From Synechococcales cyanobacterium GL140_1_metabinner_5_sub (lineage in GTDB: Bacteria; Cyanobacteriota; Cyanobacteriia; Cyanobacteriales; Chamaesiphonaceae), in the NCBI GenBank assembly GCA_025359065.1, contig JANYHM010000038.1, positions 1 through 64,000 of the forward strand: a DNA stretch of 64,000 bases. The letters are read 5' to 3'. The notes under the pieces were generated by a model. The model worked only from the letters and a program-made list of their open reading frames with translations, was not told the DNA's origin and did not search any database. Within the stretch, counting starts at the first letter, position 1; every line of letters begins with the position of its first letter. The translations under genes and the position numbers were made by a program. Shown piece after piece: positions 1 through 8,766 of this stretch.

Positions 1-146
1 CATTTTCTATTGCATCTTTCAAACGAAGAGCGTTGAATGAGCACTTATTCGAGTTATTTATGGAGCAGTTTGGTTTAAACCCAACTTTAATTAAATTACA
101 CCCAAACTACCAAAAACTCATACATCACGGTACTCTTAGGGCTTGA
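1..146 (+). CDS. C-terminal fragment of an unidentified protein (cut by window edge)
   Basis: An open frame runs from base 3 to a TGA at 144-146, giving about 47 residues with no start inside the window. The composition looks coding: it is rich in Leu, Phe, His and Asn, with segments such as RALNEHLFELFMEQFG and LHPNYQKLIHHG. I do not recognise the family. It converges with the helix-hairpin-helix gene at 191-682, whose stop is about 45 bases away. Confidence 0.4.
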   Translation, partial: FSIASFKRRALNEHLFELFMEQFGLNPTLIKLHPNYQKLIHHGTLRA

Positions 147-190
147 CTTTTCCTGAAATCTGTCCGGACTGTTGATATATGAAAGCCTCA

Positions 191-682
191 TTAAAACTTT
201 AAATAATGCATCAATTTGCCTAAAAATGCACCATTAATGTTTAGCCGGCGCTGGAAGTCGCCTAAATCACGATATGCGCCATTGTTTTGCCGATCAATCA
301 TCACCAACTCAATCAACTTTACATCCATCCCCGGAATTTGCATTAACTCCGGCAAACCAGCAATACTAGGATTACATAGCACTGGCTGCAACTCTCGATA
401 TTGAAAGCTAAGCACCAAACTCCAAGTCTGAATGCGCTGTACCGGCATTCCCAAAGCAGCAGCAAGGTCTTCGATCGAATATAGCTCTAACCCGGCCTGT
501 TGTAAGCCCACTAATGCTCGTGCTTGGTGAATAGATAGTCCTGGTAAGCGCAGCCAGTCATCGATCGTGGCTGAATTTACATCAATACGAATCCCTAGTT
601 CGGCAGCGATCGGCAGCTCAGCCAAAGAACCAAAACGATAATAGGGGTCATTGACCATCTTCTGCCGCGCAAATAAAGACAT
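191..682 (-). CDS. Helix-hairpin-helix (ComEA/T2SK-like) protein
   Basis: This 163-residue protein has no signal peptide. It contains two helix-hairpin-helix modules. The first, around residues 33-60, has the form DVNSATIDDWLRLPGLS followed by QARALV. The second, around 108-150, has LPELMQIPGMDVKLIELV and a further hairpin to the C-terminus. ComEA-type HhH pairs bind DNA non-specifically or act as protein-protein modules. A cyanobacterial ComEA would be expected to carry a membrane anchor; this one lacks it, so a cytoplasmic role is more likely. It lies downstream of clpC on the same strand, beyond the clpC terminator, and is probably transcribed separately. Confidence 0.75.
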   Translation of the reverse strand: MSLFARQKMVNDPYYRFGSLAELPIAAELGIRIDVNSATIDDWLRLPGLSIHQARALVGLQQAGLELYSIEDLAAALGMPVQRIQTWSLVLSFQYRELQPVLCNPSIAGLPELMQIPGMDVKLIELVMIDRQNNGAYRDLGDFQRRLNINGAFLGKLMHYLKF

Positions 683-757
683 TTTTGTAATGAGTGCAAA
701 GAATTTATCTGGTCAGCATTTTATCGTTTGGCGCAGGCGATAACCAGGCTTTTTTAG

Positions 758-793
758 AAAAAAGGAAACCGCTGCCCAAAGGCAGCGGTTTTA
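758..793 (-). terminator. Rho-independent terminator of clpC
   Basis: On the minus strand, an AACCGCTGCC/GGCAGCGGTT stem with a short TTTG loop is followed by a T-rich run. It sits about 20 bases beyond the clpC stop codon. Confidence 0.8.
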
Positions 794-811
794 AATTTAA
801 TCTATCAAACT

Positions 812-3334
812 CTATTCAGCAGCGCTGAGAGCCGGTGCTTCATCATTTACCGGCAAAGCTGGTGGATGAGTGGCAGTAACAAAGGCTTTGCCTTCTTCAT
901 CTAAGTCCACAATGCCAGAATCTCCTTCTTTCAGGCGACCCGAGAGCATTTCTTCAGCCAAGATATCTTCCAAGAGCCGCATAATGGCACGACGTAAAGG
1001 ACGGGCACCGTAGGCTGGGTTATAGCCTTCTTCGATCAACCGATCCTTGAACTTGGCGGTGACTTCTAGAGACATACCTTGCTTGGTCAAACGTTTGAAC
1101 AAGTCCTTCAGCATGATATCGGCAATGTTGCGCACTTCGTCTTTGGTGAGCTGTTGGAAGACAATGATTTCATCCAAGCGGTTCAAGAACTCAGGGCGGA
1201 AGTAGTTCTTCAGCTCTTCGTTCACCAAGCTACGAATCCGGTTGTAAGTAGCTTCGGTTTTGTTATCTTCAAACTCAAAGCCCAAACCACCGCCGCCTTT
1301 CTCGATTACTTTAGAACCGATGTTGGAGGTCATGATCAGCAGAGTATTCTTGAAGTCTACCGTGCGACCTTTAGAGTCAGTCAAACGACCATCTTCTAAG
1401 ATTTGCAGCAGCATGTTAAAAATGTCGGGGTGAGCTTTTTCGATTTCATCGAACAGCACCACGGTATAGGGGCGACGACGAACGGCTTCGGTAAGTTGGC
1501 CACCTTCGTTAAAGCCCACATAGCCCGGAGGTGAACCAATCAGTTTAGAAACTGTGTGGCGCTCCATGTACTCCGACATATCTAAGCGGATCATCGAGTC
1601 TTCGGAACCGAAGAAGTAGGCCGCTAATGCCTTGGTCAACTCAGTTTTACCAACTCCGGTAGGCCCAGAGAAAATAAAGCTGGCGATCGGGCGATTTGGA
1701 TTCTTCAGACCAACGCGGGCACGACGAATTGCCCGGGAGACTGCTTTGACGGCTTCATCTTGACCAATCAAGCGCTGGTGCAAGGTTTCTTCCATGTGCA
1801 GCAGCTTGACTGATTCGGACTCGGTGAGCTTGCTGACCGGTACGCCCGTCCAAGAAGCCACGATGTGAGCAATGTCTTCTTCGGTAACTTCGGGCTGCTT
1901 GGTGGTGTCACCAGCTTCACTAGCGGCAGCAGCGGCGGTTTCGGCTTTTTTGGCTTGGGCGATCGCTTTGATCTCGGTTTTGATTTCTAATTCGCGGTCT
2001 TTCAGTTGACCAGCTTTGTCAAAATCTTGCGACCGAACTGCTTCGTCTTTGTCCTTGAGCACTTGACGCAACTCTTTGTCGAGTTCCTTGGCTGCCGCTG
2101 GTAGCTGAGAATTCAACAAGCGCACCCGAGAACCAGCTTCATCCATCAGATCGATCGCCTTATCGGGCAAGAAGCGATCGGCGATGTATCTATCAGCCAA
2201 TTCGGCGGCAGCCTTGAGGGCATCATCAGTAATCCGCAGTTTGTGGTGTTGCTCGTAGCGTTCCCGCAGACCGTAAAGAATCTCGATCGTTTCTTCGACG
2301 CTTGGTTCGCCCACCATTACTGGTTGAAAGCGTCTTTCTAGGGCAGCATCACGCTCAATATGCTTGCGATACTCATCTAAGGTGGTGGCACCGATACATT
2401 GCAGTTCACCCCGCGCCAAAGCTGGCTTTAGGATATTTGCAGCATCGATCGCTCCTTCGGCGGCACCGGCACCAATAAGGGTATGAACTTCGTCGATTAC
2501 CAGAATCACGTTGCCGGCCTGGCGGATTTCATCCATGATTTTTTTCAGGCGCTCTTCAAACTCGCCACGATACTTGGTACCAGCTACCAGTAAGCCGATA
2601 TCTAAGGTCATGACCCGCTTGTCTTCCAAAATGTCTGGTACATCTGTAGCGATGATGCGCTGAGCCAAGCCTTCGGCGATCGCCGTTTTACCAACGCCGG
2701 GTTCGCCAATCAAGACTGGGTTGTTTTTGGTACGACGACCCAAGATCTGGATTACTCGCTCAATTTCTTTGGCACGTCCCACCACTGGGTCTAGTTTGCC
2801 ATCAAGAGCCATTTGGGTCAGGTTAGAACCAAATTCGTCTAGGGTAGGGGTCTTGTTGCCCCGCCCAGAAGATCCGCCACCAGGAGCCACTGCTTCAGCA
2901 GTTTCACCCAGCATCCGGATAACTTGAGTCCGAACTTTGGCCAAATCTACACCAAGATTTTCCAATACTCTGGCAGCTACGCCTTCACCCTCACGGATGA
3001 GACCCAGCAGCAGATGCTCGGTACCGATATAATTGTGACCGAGCTGACGCGCTTCTTCTAGAGATAGCTCCAAGACACGCTTTGCTCTGGGAGTAAAAGG
3101 AATTTCTACCGCCACGAAGCCTGAGCCACGTCCGATAATTTTCTCCACTTCAATCCTTGCGTCTTTAAGATTGACACCCATCGATTTCAGGACTTTGGCA
3201 GCTACGCCGGTGCCTTCTCCGATCAATCCTAGAAGGATTTGCTCTGTACCGACGAAATTGTGCCCTAGGCGACGTGCTTCCTCTTGAGCCAGCATGATCA
3301 CCTTAATGGCTTTTTCTGTAAAGCGCTCAAACAT
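812..3334 (-). CDS. clpC: ATP-dependent Clp protease ATP-binding subunit ClpC
   Basis: At 840 residues this has the full HSP100/ClpC architecture. Two N-terminal Clp repeats lie at about residues 1-145. The first AAA+ module has Walker A GEPGVGKT and Walker [14 protein letters not shown]-type middle region lies around 425-460. The second AAA+ module has Walker A GPTGVGKT and Walker [12 protein letters not shown]. It unfolds substrates for the ClpP protease; in cyanobacteria and plastids ClpC is essential and also works in protein import and quality control. The C-terminus is a short Ala/Asp/Glu-rich tail. It lies downstream of the PSRP-3 gene on the same strand with a gap of about 190 bases, and ends at its own terminator. 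Confidence 0.97.
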   Translation of the reverse strand: MFERFTEKAIKVIMLAQEEARRLGHNFVGTEQILLGLIGEGTGVAAKVLKSMGVNLKDARIEVEKIIGRGSGFVAVEIPFTPRAKRVLELSLEEARQLGHNYIGTEHLLLGLIREGEGVAARVLENLGVDLAKVRTQVIRMLGETAEAVAPGGGSSGRGNKTPTLDEFGSNLTQMALDGKLDPVVGRAKEIERVIQILGRRTKNNPVLIGEPGVGKTAIAEGLAQRIIATDVPDILEDKRVMTLDIGLLVAGTKYRGEFEERLKKIMDEIRQAGNVILVIDEVHTLIGAGAAEGAIDAANILKPALARGELQCIGATTLDEYRKHIERDAALERRFQPVMVGEPSVEETIEILYGLRERYEQHHKLRITDDALKAAAELADRYIADRFLPDKAIDLMDEAGSRVRLLNSQLPAAAKELDKELRQVLKDKDEAVRSQDFDKAGQLKDRELEIKTEIKAIAQAKKAETAAAAASEAGDTTKQPEVTEEDIAHIVASWTGVPVSKLTESESVKLLHMEETLHQRLIGQDEAVKAVSRAIRRARVGLKNPNRPIASFIFSGPTGVGKTELTKALAAYFFGSEDSMIRLDMSEYMERHTVSKLIGSPPGYVGFNEGGQLTEAVRRRPYTVVLFDEIEKAHPDIFNMLLQILEDGRLTDSKGRTVDFKNTLLIMTSNIGSKVIEKGGGGLGFEFEDNKTEATYNRIRSLVNEELKNYFRPEFLNRLDEIIVFQQLTKDEVRNIADIMLKDLFKRLTKQGMSLEVTAKFKDRLIEEGYNPAYGARPLRRAIMRLLEDILAEEMLSGRLKEGDSGIVDLDEEGKAFVTATHPPALPVNDEAPALSAAE

Positions 3335-3520
3335 GACTTTTACCTACTACCTGCTGCTAGCCTGAATTCTCCGATTCTAACACAGGATTTTTACGGTGCG
3401 GGTTCGGTAATAACAACTAATTACGAACTTTTGTGTTTCAATTTTGGGCAAAAAAATATCGGCAGCTAGATTAGCTAGCTGTCGATCAGGTTACAAAGTG
3501 GCCGTTTGTTAGCTGCTGCC

Positions 3521-3826
3521 CTAATTACTTCCAGTGAAAACCACTTCCGGAAACTTAATCACAGCCTCAGTGAAAGGCTTGCCCTTGCCTTCTTCTTGCC
3601 AATAGTTGATGACTTCAGTGGCCTGATTGAGAATTCCTACTCGATCAACTTCTGCAATCCAATGTTTAGCTTCCATTTCAGATTTGAGCTGTTCCCAAGC
3701 ATCTGCCCGAGGCCAGAAAAAATAAGCAGTCAGTGGGCTAAGACCTTTGCCAACGACTTGATCGACTGCTAATGCGACGTTTTCATCGAGCCAGAGCACT
3801 TTTAAAATAAATTTTGACGACAGCAT
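3521..3826 (-). CDS. Plastid-specific ribosomal protein 3 homologue (PSRP-3/Ycf65)
   Basis: A 101-residue protein of the PSRP-3/Ycf65 family, a 30S-associated ribosomal protein found only in cyanobacteria and plastids. The segment [19 protein letters not shown] and the block [15 protein letters not shown] are characteristic. The ATG at 3824-3826 is chosen over one 14 codons upstream because GGAGG sits about five bases before it and the family begins with this short SKFILK-type N-terminus. It is divergent from rca and lies upstream of clpC. Confidence 0.9.
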   Translation of the reverse strand: MLSSKFILKVLWLDENVALAVDQVVGKGLSPLTAYFFWPRADAWEQLKSEMEAKHWIAEVDRVGILNQATEVINYWQEEGKGKPFTEAVIKFPEVVFTGSN

Positions 3827-4042
3827 AAATACCTCCGAGTCGATACCCGCAATATACATAAAAAACACAGCCCCCTACTCTAACACTTTTGTTGATTGAT
3901 CGATAGGGGGGTAAGGACCTCGATACTCCTGCACAATATTTCTAGATCAGGAATACATTTAGGTATTTCTAATCTCACATTGCAACATTGCAGCTTCCGC
4001 CTAAAATGTTTACTCTAAGCCATCTCAACTTGAATCTTAGAT

Positions 4043-4930
4043 ATGAAATATTATATCGCTCCTAGCTTTTTAGACAAACTCTCGGTTCACATCACCAAAA
4101 ACTACCTAGATTTGCCAGGAGTGAAGGTGCCACTAATTTTGGGGGTGCATGGTCGGAAAGGCGAAGGCAAAACTTTTCAGTGTGAACTGGTCTATCAGCG
4201 CATGGGCATCGAAACCGTTCATATTAGTGCTGGAGAGCTAGAAAGCCCCGATGCCGGGGACTCTAGCCGCCTAGTGCGACTGCGCTATCGCGAAGCGGCT
4301 GAGCTGGTGAAGGTGCGAGGCAAAATGTGTATTTTGATGATCAATGACCTGGATGCTGGGGCTGGTCGCTTTGATAGCGGTACTCAGTATACGGTCAATA
4401 CTCAGTTGGTCAATGCCACTCTAATGAACATTGCCGATAACCCCACCAATGTGCAGTTACCGGGTAGCTATGACTCCACGCCCTTGCCTCGGATTCCGAT
4501 CATCGTCACCGGCAATGATTTTTCGACTCTTTATGCCCCGTTGATTCGGGATGGTCGGATGGAGAAGTTTTATTGGAACCCCACCCGCGAAGATAAAATT
4601 GGGATTGTGAATGGAATTTTTGCTCCTGATGGCCTACAGCCAAATGAAATAGTCCGGCTGGTCGATCGATTCTCTACTCAAGCCGTAGATTTTTATGGAG
4701 CTGTTCGCGCTCGTTTGTACGATGAACAGGTGCGGAAGTATATTCATGAGGTGGGCATCGATCGGGTGTCGGCTTCGGTGGTGAACAGTGCTACTGGCAA
4801 GCCTACTTTTGCTAAGCCCTACATTAGTCTGGCGCGTTTGATTGAATTTGGTGATGCGCTGCAACAAGAGCAAAAGACAGTAGAAAATAATCGTTTGGTA
4901 GATGAATATAATCTCCGCCTGCGCAAATAA
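4043..4930 (+). CDS. rca: Ribulose bisphosphate carboxylase/oxygenase activase, form without SSUL domain
   Basis: A 295-residue AAA+ protein. The Walker A motif GRKGEGKT is at about residues 37-44, the Walker B-like stretch ILMINDLDAGAG at 97-108, and the arginine-rich IRDGRMEKFYWNP segment around 170. It matches RuBisCO activase, which removes inhibitory sugar phosphates from RuBisCO. Many beta-cyanobacterial activases are about 415 residues because an RbcS-like (SSUL) domain follows the AAA+ core; here the protein ends straight after the core at VDEYNLRLRK. No SSUL sequence appears in the next 140 bases. No RuBisCO genes are in the window. The gene is divergent from PSRP-3. Confidence 0.93.
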   Translation: MKYYIAPSFLDKLSVHITKNYLDLPGVKVPLILGVHGRKGEGKTFQCELVYQRMGIETVHISAGELESPDAGDSSRLVRLRYREAAELVKVRGKMCILMINDLDAGAGRFDSGTQYTVNTQLVNATLMNIADNPTNVQLPGSYDSTPLPRIPIIVTGNDFSTLYAPLIRDGRMEKFYWNPTREDKIGIVNGIFAPDGLQPNEIVRLVDRFSTQAVDFYGAVRARLYDEQVRKYIHEVGIDRVSASVVNSATGKPTFAKPYISLARLIEFGDALQQEQKTVENNRLVDEYNLRLRK

Positions 4931-5068
4931 GCTGACCGTATGGACAGTGGTTTGGAAGCTCGTTCACGTAGTGTCCGCGAAGCAGAATCGGCTAGGCAGG
5001 AGTGTGAGCTGTGAAAATAAAGCAACTTATTTTCACTCTAGCAATAGTCAACAAGGATCTAACTCATC

Positions 5069-5647
5069 ATGATTGCTGCAAAAGAAATCTTTCCCCGCTT
5101 TACCCCCGAAGAATATTTTGCTTGGGAAGAAAAGCAGCTAGAAAAGTATGAGTATATTGACGGTGAAGTCTACGCCATGAGCGGCGGTAGTGTAAATCAT
5201 GGTCGCATTGCCATCAAATTTACTGCCATGTTCGATACTCATCTAGAGGGTAGCAGTTGCATCACTGGTAATTCTGATATTAAGGTGAATATTGTCACCA
5301 CCAATAATTACACCTATCCAGATGCTAGTGTAACTTGCGACGACAGAGATAAAAGCACTGCTAAATATTTTACCTATCCCTGCTTAATCGTTGAAGTTTT
5401 ATCAGATAGTACCGAGGCTTACGAACGGGGTGGTAAGTTTAGAATGTATCGCAACAATCCAATTTTACAAGATTATCTATTAGTTAGTTCAACTAAAATC
5501 GAGATGGATTTATATCATAAAAATGATGCTGGCGAGTGGATAATTATTAACTATAAGGAAGGCGATACCGTAGAACTCAAAAGTATCAATCTGAGTTTTG
5601 AGATCGATCAAGTCTATCGTGGATTGGTATTAACTCCAGAATCTTAA
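5069..5647 (+). CDS. Uma2 family (DUF820) putative endonuclease
   Basis: This 192-residue protein has the Uma2/DUF820 restriction-endonuclease-like fold: an N-terminal SPEEYFAWEE-like start (FTPEEYFAWEEKQ), a YEYIDGEVYAMSGG block, an acidic YPDASVTCDD segment and the LIVEVLSDSTEAYERGGKF motif, where the Asp/Glu/Lys residues would form a PD-(D/E)XK-type site. Uma2 genes are very numerous in cyanobacteria and their physiological role is not established. An AAGGAT sequence precedes the ATG. It is the first gene of an accessory strip between rca and dnaK. Confidence 0.85.
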   Translation: MIAAKEIFPRFTPEEYFAWEEKQLEKYEYIDGEVYAMSGGSVNHGRIAIKFTAMFDTHLEGSSCITGNSDIKVNIVTTNNYTYPDASVTCDDRDKSTAKYFTYPCLIVEVLSDSTEAYERGGKFRMYRNNPILQDYLLVSSTKIEMDLYHKNDAGEWIIINYKEGDTVELKSINLSFEIDQVYRGLVLTPES

Positions 5648-5678
5648 TTAGTTCTGGCTTCGATCAAACCGAACAATC

Positions 5679-6110
5679 TCAAAAATCGTATTTTTTGTCT
5701 TTGACCCACAGTCCAACCAAGGCCGGATGACCACTGCGATCGACCTTCACTTCCACCAAAAGGTTGCGAGTGCCCCTGACCTCCTGCTTAATTGTGGCAG
5801 CCTGAGTTTCGGGCATATAAAACTTCTCCAGATCATACAGAATTTGTCCACCGTTGAGGACTCCGCGAATAGCCAGGTGATTGCTGGGTAAGTTATTAGG
5901 TTTTTGACTAGAGATGGCAATTGGCTGAGCAGCACTTCTGGCAGTTGTTGGCAGAGCCAGGGTGACAAAAACCTCCTGAGTAGCAGCTTTATAGTCTCTG
6001 TTGTATTGTGGTTGCAGAATTTCACTGCCGGGTAACTTTTTTAACTCATAGGAATCAGAAATTTTGTACCGCAAGGTCTGATAATAGCCCCGCAGGAGCA
6101 GTAATTCTAA
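5679..6110 (-). pseudogene. 5'-truncated GDYXXLXY-domain protein
   Basis: The readable frame encodes about 131 residues from a TTG at 6072-6074, ending in VDRSGHPALVGLWVKDKKYDF-type sequence (split here for length). It matches the C-terminal part of GDYXXLXY-domain proteins, small inner-membrane proteins usually found with DUF2157 partners. The frame continues upstream of the TTG through LLLLRGYYQTLRY, which is the family's signature motif, but meets an in-frame TAA 12 codons before the TTG. The usual N-terminal transmembrane helix is absent in any frame I checked. Conclusion: a truncated remnant. Alternatively it is a short soluble protein from the TTG, which would lack the signature motif. 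Confidence 0.6.
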
Positions 6111-6305
6111 TTATGGAAATCCTACTCCAAAGTAAATGAGATTAGTACTCTGAAAAATTGATCTGCCGTTAGGTCTCTGGCCTAAAACAAGAATAAATAG
6201 TACAAATACTCTAAAGCAAAAATTGCTGTCTTAGTAAAGAGTCTGAGACTTGGCAAGAAAAGTTAGATAGACTGAACAAAGCGAACCTAGTGCAGGAAGA
6301 CAATC

Positions 6306-7064
6306 ATGACTTTTGCTAAGCCTGTTATCCCCGAACTCGAATGTCTGGAATGCTTACTAGACCATAGGCAATTACCTGAATCCGATGGTACATTTGTGAA
6401 GAATTTTCAGGAGCATCCTCAAAGCCTGCTATTAACAGATGCCATTAAGCCTATTTTGGATGGTTTGCATCCCGATGAGCAGTATGTGATCGGTCAGGAT
6501 TGCGGTATCTATTGGCGCATGACCACGCCGCCTGAACGGGGAGCAGAGGCTCCTGATTGGTTCTATGTGGCCAATGTGCCGCCTACTTTACAGGGACAAA
6601 TGCGTCGATCTTATGTGATGTGGCAAGAAATTGTCGCGCCGTTGTTAGTATTAGAGTTTGTTTCGGGCAATGGCGATGAAGAGCGTGACTGCACACCTTT
6701 TAAGGGTAAGTTTTGGGTCTATGAGCAGGCTCTGCGAGTGCCTTTTTATGGCATTTATGAGGTGATGAAACCTAGCATAGAGTTGTATTACCTGTTAAAT
6801 GGTCGATATCAATTGGTGACACAAAATGAATGGGGGCATTTGCCGATCGAGCCGCTGGGGGTAGCATTGGGACTTTGGCGAGGACGATACCAGAATGTGG
6901 AGCTGCCTTGGTTACGCTGGTGGGATACCGATGGGAAGTTGCTGTTGACGGGAGAGGAACGAGCGGTAGAAGCGGAGGGTTTGCTGGAGCAAGAGCGTGC
7001 TCGATCGCAGCAATTGGCCGAACAGCTCAGAGCTTTGGGGTTCGATCCCAATGAGGTGATCTAG
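6306..7064 (+). CDS. Uma2 family (DUF820) protein with C-terminal coiled coil
   Basis: A 252-residue Uma2-like protein, a second and divergent copy in this strip. The central region has GAEAPDWFYVANV (the Asp of the nuclease-like fold) and VLEFVSGNGDEERDCT, followed by KGKFWVYEQALRVPFYGIYE. The last 40 residues form a short coiled coil (EGLLEQERARSQQLAEQLRA) ending in the typical LGFDPNEV tail. AGGAAG is placed six bases before the ATG. The role is unknown; the family fold suggests a PD-(D/E)XK nuclease. Confidence 0.85.
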   Translation: MTFAKPVIPELECLECLLDHRQLPESDGTFVKNFQEHPQSLLLTDAIKPILDGLHPDEQYVIGQDCGIYWRMTTPPERGAEAPDWFYVANVPPTLQGQMRRSYVMWQEIVAPLLVLEFVSGNGDEERDCTPFKGKFWVYEQALRVPFYGIYEVMKPSIELYYLLNGRYQLVTQNEWGHLPIEPLGVALGLWRGRYQNVELPWLRWWDTDGKLLLTGEERAVEAEGLLEQERARSQQLAEQLRALGFDPNEVI

Positions 7065-7105
7065 CAAAAGGATTTCATAAAATTTCTTTAACACGATGAG
7101 TTGTA

Positions 7106-7520
7106 CTAGCGATCTTTGAAGTAGAACGCCAGCGTCAAGGACAAAATTGAAGTCAGAGAGTTGATCAGTAGAGGCAAAGTGTCTTTAATCAGTGCAGTGT
7201 TAGCCTGGGGATAAAATGCCCCGAAGCCAATTAGGGCAATCTCTGCGAGTAAAGTCACCCCAAAAAAGACCAATAGGGTGATGGCAATACCACCTCTAGC
7301 TCCCTCTCGCTTTTGCTGAATCCATGACCTTCACGTCTTTTTCGGTCTGAGGTTGCGGCGGAATATCTTGAGGACTTATGGAGGCTAGATCAGCTTCAGG
7401 TGCTGGGATAGTAGCATCTACAGTGAAGGGGCGATCGGTAATGTAATTTTCTATGGACAGCGAACCAAAGACCTCCAAAACTTCGATCGAGTCTTGAGGC
7501 ACAGTATCGAGATTAATCAT
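7106..7520 (-). pseudogene. Frameshifted small membrane protein gene
   Basis: The first frame gives a 74-residue acidic, Pro-rich soluble segment from the ATG at 7520 to a TAG at 7296. An overlapping frame, open down to a TAG at 7106-7108, encodes QQKREGARGGIAITLLVFFG, then a hydrophobic helix ending in GFGAFYP, then DTLPLLINSLTSILSLTLA and a final YFKDR. That second part has the look of a two-helix membrane tail but has no start codon of its own. The total of 415 bases is one more than a multiple of three, so a single-base indel near 7300-7325 would restore a protein of about 138 residues. It lies 27 bases downstream of the ribbon-helix-helix gene, probably as an operon. A sequencing error or programmed shift is possible. 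Confidence 0.55.
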
Positions 7521-7547
7521 GAAAGTTGACCAGTAAGTAGTAGAAGC

Positions 7548-7787
7548 CTACCGGAACAACACCTCGCGGAGTTCTTTGTCAGATTTTTGAATAAGTACCG
7601 TACCGCCAGCAAGGCGTTCCTTCAGGAAGTATACATCTGTGGCGATCGCTCGCCGGATGGCTTCATTTTGAGAAATTCCTTGGCGATCGGCCAAAAACTC
7701 TAACAGCTCTACAATGTCACCAGAAAGACTGATGGACATACGTTTGGTGTTGCCAGGAGGGGCATTTGCTTGAATAGGTGTAGACAT
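7548..7787 (-). CDS. Ribbon-helix-helix (CopG-like) DNA-binding protein
   Basis: An 80-residue protein with a flexible N-terminus, then the strand KRMSISLSGDIVELLEFLAD and the helices QGISQNEAIRRAIATDVYFL. This is the beta-alpha-alpha pattern of Arc/MetJ/CopG repressors, which bind DNA as dimers through the antiparallel strands. I chose the ATG at 7785-7787 over one 29 codons upstream because the extra N-terminus (rich in Trp, Cys and Phe) is not family-like; there is no clear ribosome-binding site for either. It is the first gene of a likely two-gene operon with the frameshifted membrane protein. Confidence 0.75.
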   Translation of the reverse strand: MSTPIQANAPPGNTKRMSISLSGDIVELLEFLADRQGISQNEAIRRAIATDVYFLKERLAGGTVLIQKSDKELREVLFR

Positions 7788-7934
7788 ATATGAAGTTATG
7801 CAAAAAAGTCTAACGAAGGCGAATTGATCCCAAGTCACACCAATTCTACACCATTTTGGTGCTTCTATTAGCAAAAGCTCAAGTCATCTTTGCTACAAAC
7901 TTGCTGATTTTGGGAGCAATTGGGCAATCCAGTT

Positions 7935-8675
7935 TTAGTTTGCAAAGCTAAGAGCAGGTGGTAGCAATGGTTGTTGATAGTCGATACGGTATTCATAGCC
8001 TGCCTGATCGTACAAAGCTTCTAAAATATCTTGGAGATTAATTTCGATGTTCTCTTCAGGATCTTTTAGTGGTAGAGGAAAACAGGGAATTGGCTCCTGC
8101 AAATTGAAACCATAGAGATCGGCTTGGGGACGCTGTTCACTACGACTGATCAGAATGCGATAGTCCCAAGAAAGATTATCTTGCTGTAGAGGCATCGGCG
8201 CGAAAGCTCTGAGTAAATCAATTTCTATCAAATGAGCAGTGCTAGCTAAGATTTTTTGGCGCTTGTCTTCGTAGGTTACTCGACCTTTGCCGGGACGTTT
8301 ATTTACTGGGGAAAGTAGCTCAATCACTGTCACCACCGAGTTAGTGACAGTATTACGGACTTCCAGGTAGCGTTCTTTGACCTCTAGGCCGATCGGGATT
8401 TGGACTGTTTGTGGGCGGCTTTGCAAAGCCACAGCAGGACTAGTGGCTAAAGGTGATTTCTCAACTGCTCCTTGAGTAAGCACAACCGCATCCGGAATAC
8501 CAATCAGCAGTTCACTATCTTCAGAGTAGGTTCTGGTTTCGACTTCGATGTAATAGTGCGGCAATATTTGCGGTGCAACAGCGTCTGCCAACGCCACAAT
8601 CAAACGACTGTGTACCGATGACCAGAAGGCCGGTTGCTCTAAGTATGGATTCATTCCCGGAAAAGGATAAGGCAT
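7935..8675 (-). CDS. DUF4058 family protein
   Basis: A 246-residue DUF4058 protein. The family hallmark PFPGMNPYLEQPAFWSSVH opens the protein, followed by HSRLIVALADAVAPQILPHYYIEVE, the strand pattern VTVIELLSPVNKRPGKG and the LIEIDLLRAF block. The glutamate, aspartate and lysine arrangement (IELLSPVNK, LIEIDLLR) recalls a PD-(D/E)XK-like nuclease fold, but the function is not established. The ATG at 8673-8675 has AGGAA just upstream and replaces a TTG four codons earlier. DUF4058 genes are multi-copy in many cyanobacteria, like Uma2. Confidence 0.85.
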   Translation of the reverse strand: MPYPFPGMNPYLEQPAFWSSVHSRLIVALADAVAPQILPHYYIEVETRTYSEDSELLIGIPDAVVLTQGAVEKSPLATSPAVALQSRPQTVQIPIGLEVKERYLEVRNTVTNSVVTVIELLSPVNKRPGKGRVTYEDKRQKILASTAHLIEIDLLRAFAPMPLQQDNLSWDYRILISRSEQRPQADLYGFNLQEPIPCFPLPLKDPEENIEINLQDILEALYDQAGYEYRIDYQQPLLPPALSFAN

Positions 8676-8716
8676 GATTTCCTGCAATTATTGGCATTAC
8701 CCAAAGATTTTAAATC

Positions 8717-8746
8717 AAAAAAAACCCACCGTTTGACGGGTGGGAT
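8717..8746 (-). terminator. Rho-independent terminator of dnaK
   Basis: On the minus strand the stem CCCACCCGTC/ACGGTGGG is followed by a run of eight T residues, about 20 bases after the dnaK stop. Confidence 0.85.
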
Positions 8747-8766
8747 AATTCCTTGGAGTGGAAAAA

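Noticed and set aside
4939-5013. Short frame after rca (24 codons, Arg/Glu-rich)
   Set aside because: Checked as a possible remnant of an SSUL domain; it bears no resemblance to RbcS and is too short to support.
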